From contig OX388351.1 of the NCBI GenBank assembly GCA_947579665.1, positions 57,668,939 through 57,732,938 of the forward strand: a stretch of DNA of 64,000 nt. The letters run 5' to 3'. Below, one piece after another: positions 61,701 through 64,000 of the stretch (positions within the stretch are counted from its first letter, which is position 1; each line of letters starts with the position of its first letter). The DNA is from Sympetrum striolatum (Eukaryota; Arthropoda; Insecta; Odonata; Libellulidae). The notes beneath the pieces were generated by a model. That model saw only the letters and a program-made list of their open reading frames with translations, was not told the origin of the DNA and made no database searches. The translations under genes and the position numbers were made by a program.

Positions 61701-63549
61701 CTGTTTTACTCAGCTTGGTTTTGAAAAAAACTGGATATTATATAGGTCTTCTATATTGCAGTATAGCTTTAGCATTTTTCTTGGTGAGTTTTTGTTTTAT
61801 AATTATATTATTATCAATTATAATACATTTTATAATAATTATAATGGTATCATATTAGTGAAGAAACATCTTTGACTATTTTTGAGGGTATGGAATTATT
61901 CTTAATACAGTTGGAAGTCTCTTATTATGAGTGCAGCTTATAACGAGATTTGCATTGTAACAAGTGAATTTTTGCCTGTTGTCCGTCTCATAGCAAGAAG
62001 GTTAGGAAGCTACATGCATTATAAAAAGTAGTTATTTCAGAAGTATCTGTATCATGAGTGCTATGTTAGTTAGTGAGTGAGTATCTATGTTTGTCTTGTA
62101 GGAGGTATTACTTGGAATCGTCAATTGACGTGAGAAACAAAGTCTGGTAATCTGATGTGCACCATCTCTTTGAAGAGTAGAAAAAAAATAAATGAAAAAA
62201 TTGTCATCGTCTAATTCATGTATTTGCTTCCCACAACTTTCCTCACCCTTCCTCGGAAAAATTCAGGGAGCTTTTCCCAGGATAATCTTTCCCCTTCCCT
62301 CACATCACAGTCATTGCTAATGAAGTTTGTATATGAATAATATCTCAAGAAATCAATTATGAATTAGAGATACCTTTTCCACATAATGGAAATCGCTCTT
62401 TCCACAGTGAGTAGATGTGAGTCCATGCATCATTTTGGTTGTGGTTTATGAATCAATGGAGTAATAATTTTGATGCGATTGTACTTTTTTGCGCGCTCTG
62501 AAACATATATGAATAAGAATTATTAAATATCATTCAGTTCCATTCTGCCACACTCTGATCACTTGGATTCAAGAGGACGGACACTTAGTATTAGAGATCT
62601 GCTGTAATGAGTATGCTTTATAACAAGTACTTTTCCAAATTTTGTCAGCTCTTAACATAACTGGCTTCTACTGTAGATTGTTCAGCTTCTCAGTTGCTTT
62701 GCGTAACACTCCATGCAGAATCAAATTACTTGTATTTGCTGCTATTTATAATAATAATTTTGAAATGAAAGTTACAGAAAGCTTCTTAGTAAAAATAGAG
62801 AAAAATACTGAATATCCTTCTGCATTTGTTGTCATTGAAGAAAGCTTGGGGTCGGATGAGATCAAGGAAATGAAAAATCAATATTTTAGATATTTTACTA
62901 TGCTTAGTGATATGCTTACCCTTAAAGTTAAAAGAAATAAAATTGAAGTTGCTTCCTTTTATAAATGAAAACTTATCAAGTACCTTTAACACAAATGTTC
63001 TTGATATTAAAGGGTTTGCACAATCCTATATTTTCAGATTGATTTTTCTCTGCTATTAGGCTAAAACTTATTCCTCAAAGTGAAGCAAGAAAGACTTAAT
63101 ATTCATTCTTGTGCTAACAGTGTTTTTGCATTTTTTATTACAGATAAAAGTGAAAGACTTAACATTATATTATAAAATAGTTATTGGCTAGCATGCTAAA
63201 TTTGTTCACCATATATTCCCTGTATATTTTTTACCCTGTATTTATCCTTTATTTATTTTATATTTAATTATCATAGTTATCCTCCTACTGATTTTTTATT
63301 AATGTGACCAAATTTATATTTTCATGCATTTTTCAGATTCTTTGCTTTAGATCACTGAAAGATTTTGTTTCTCTAAATTTCTTTGTCTTATTTTAGGTAA
63401 GAACACTAAGAGTGCAGATATTACCGGAATCTGGCCAAAGTGCTTACGCAGGCGGGGGGAAACGTCGACTCTACCTGCTTCTATTTGTTGCCTGCATTCA
63501 ACCAGTGATGATGTGGTTTCTTTCGATGCACCTTGTAGCTGCATCCTAG
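55781..63549 (+). CDS. YIF1: YIF1 homologue, ER-Golgi trafficking membrane protein
   Basis: Seven exons: 55781-55802, 56265-56396, 56488-56759, 56883-57019, 61356-61511, 61690-61783 and 63397-63549, all in phase, encoding 321 residues (human YIF1A 293, YIF1B 314). YIF1 partners YIPF/Yip1 proteins and Rab GTPases in ER-to-Golgi vesicle traffic. A hydrophilic Tyr/Gln/Pro-rich cytosolic N-terminus is followed by [60 protein letters not shown] and [12 protein letters not shown], all hallmark blocks. About five hydrophobic segments follow from residue 166 to the C-terminus, which ends [11 protein letters not shown]. Exon 1 codes only MNFNARN plus one base. An in-frame ATG at 56238 ([10 protein letters not shown]) in intron 1 could serve an alternative first exon. 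Intron 4 is over 4 kb. Confidence 0.93.
58286..58580. repeat. 295-bp unit with 18-bp inverted ends at TTAA
   Basis: Left TTAAGGGTTGGGTTAATA and right TATTAACCCAACCCTTAA are perfect inverted repeats that begin and end with TTAA, the piggyBac target. However, the bases just inside TTAA are GGG at the left and CCC at the right, the reverse of the usual piggyBac order. No coding. In YIF1 intron 4. Confidence 0.55.
61909..62673. mobile_element. pogo-like element, copy 2
   Basis: Begins CAGTTGGAAGTC and ends GGCTTCTACTG, flanked by TA on both sides. The interior matches the element at 52838 at many points, including the bases around GTGGTTTATGAAT. In YIF1 intron 6. Confidence 0.7.
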
Positions 63550-64000
63550 CTGCAGGAGCTCTCTGTTGCAAATCCTTCTGCAACTTACTTCAAATTTGCC
63601 TTAGGCTTGCTGCATCTTTGAATTTTTTGTGTGAATGAAGATGCTAAAAATGATAAATGTAAGGTACTTGAACTAAGGAAAATGCTTAATGAGTAGCCAT
63701 TATTTATTCATTACCATACCCTTCTGGCGTCAAAATTGATTTTAGAAGGAAAAATGATTTTGTTGCAAAATTTGCAAACAGGAAAAATCTTTGCTGCACT
63801 TGGAAGCTTATTTTTCACCCTAAGCTTCATTCCATGGTTGTGTACACTTTCTTCAGTGTATTATTTATGAGAATGTATAAAATAATATTTTGATTATACC
63901 AAGTTTATTATGTTGTTACTTCCTGTTGTAAATTAATGAGCTTTGATTCATTGCATTTTCAATCTTATTTAAGAAGTTATCTGTGTCATGTTTTAAATTT
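63550..64000 (+). other. YIF1 3' UTR and flank
   Basis: Follows the YIF1 stop codon. No canonical AATAAA was found before the window edge, so the transcript end may use a variant signal or lie beyond. Confidence 0.4.

Overview
The window is animal nuclear DNA, AT-rich and intron-rich, almost certainly from an arthropod and probably an insect. The main reasons are an Arr1-type visual arrestin, short GT-AG exons, a DRE-like motif in a divergent promoter, and a repeat load of Penelope-like, Helitron-like, pogo-like and tRNA-SINE elements. The species cannot be fixed from the sequence alone.

Six protein genes were assembled by hand from exons whose splice phases all agree. In order they are: TMEM192 (lysosomal membrane protein, minus, 1473-4739); Arr1 arrestin (minus, 10300-16270); ERCC5/XPG nucleotide-excision-repair endonuclease (plus, 17929-35417, ten coding exons); ACTMAP actin-maturation protease (minus, 37303-41000); GPS2 co-repressor subunit (plus, 41409-52515); and YIF1 ER-Golgi membrane protein (plus, 55781-63549). 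Arr1 and XPG are divergent and 1.7 kb apart. XPG and ACTMAP converge. ACTMAP and GPS2 are head to head, with 408 bp between their start codons. GPS2 and YIF1 are tandem. The genes are housekeeping genes plus one photoreceptor gene and do not form a pathway.

Most of the unusual content lies in introns and intergenic DNA. The most distinctive item is a roughly 1.1 kb dispersed element, present four times (1-1082, 23340-24474, 31534-32668, 38270-39205). It consists of six diverged tandem units, each carrying a GGTTCGA core that resembles the tRNA T-arm / Pol III B box, at conserved spacings of about 176, 170, 166, 157 and 148 bp. Two copies have 7-8 bp target duplications, and I do not recognise the family.

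XPG introns 5 and 6 each hold a 5'-truncated Penelope-like retroelement in sense orientation, each followed by a hammerhead-ribozyme-like motif. XPG intron 1 holds a long near-perfect hairpin with a third hammerhead-like core. GPS2 contains a decayed duplicate of the YIF1 promoter and start region. Other repeats include a nine-unit 51-bp minisatellite, a 1-kb element with 12-bp inverted ends and four 178-bp units, three TA-flanked MITEs with related ends, three pogo-like elements, three tRNA-derived SINE loci (one with an 11-bp target duplication), and fragments of Helitron-like, hAT-like and non-LTR elements.

All domain, splice and homology statements come from reading the sequence and from recalled knowledge of the families. 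No search was run.
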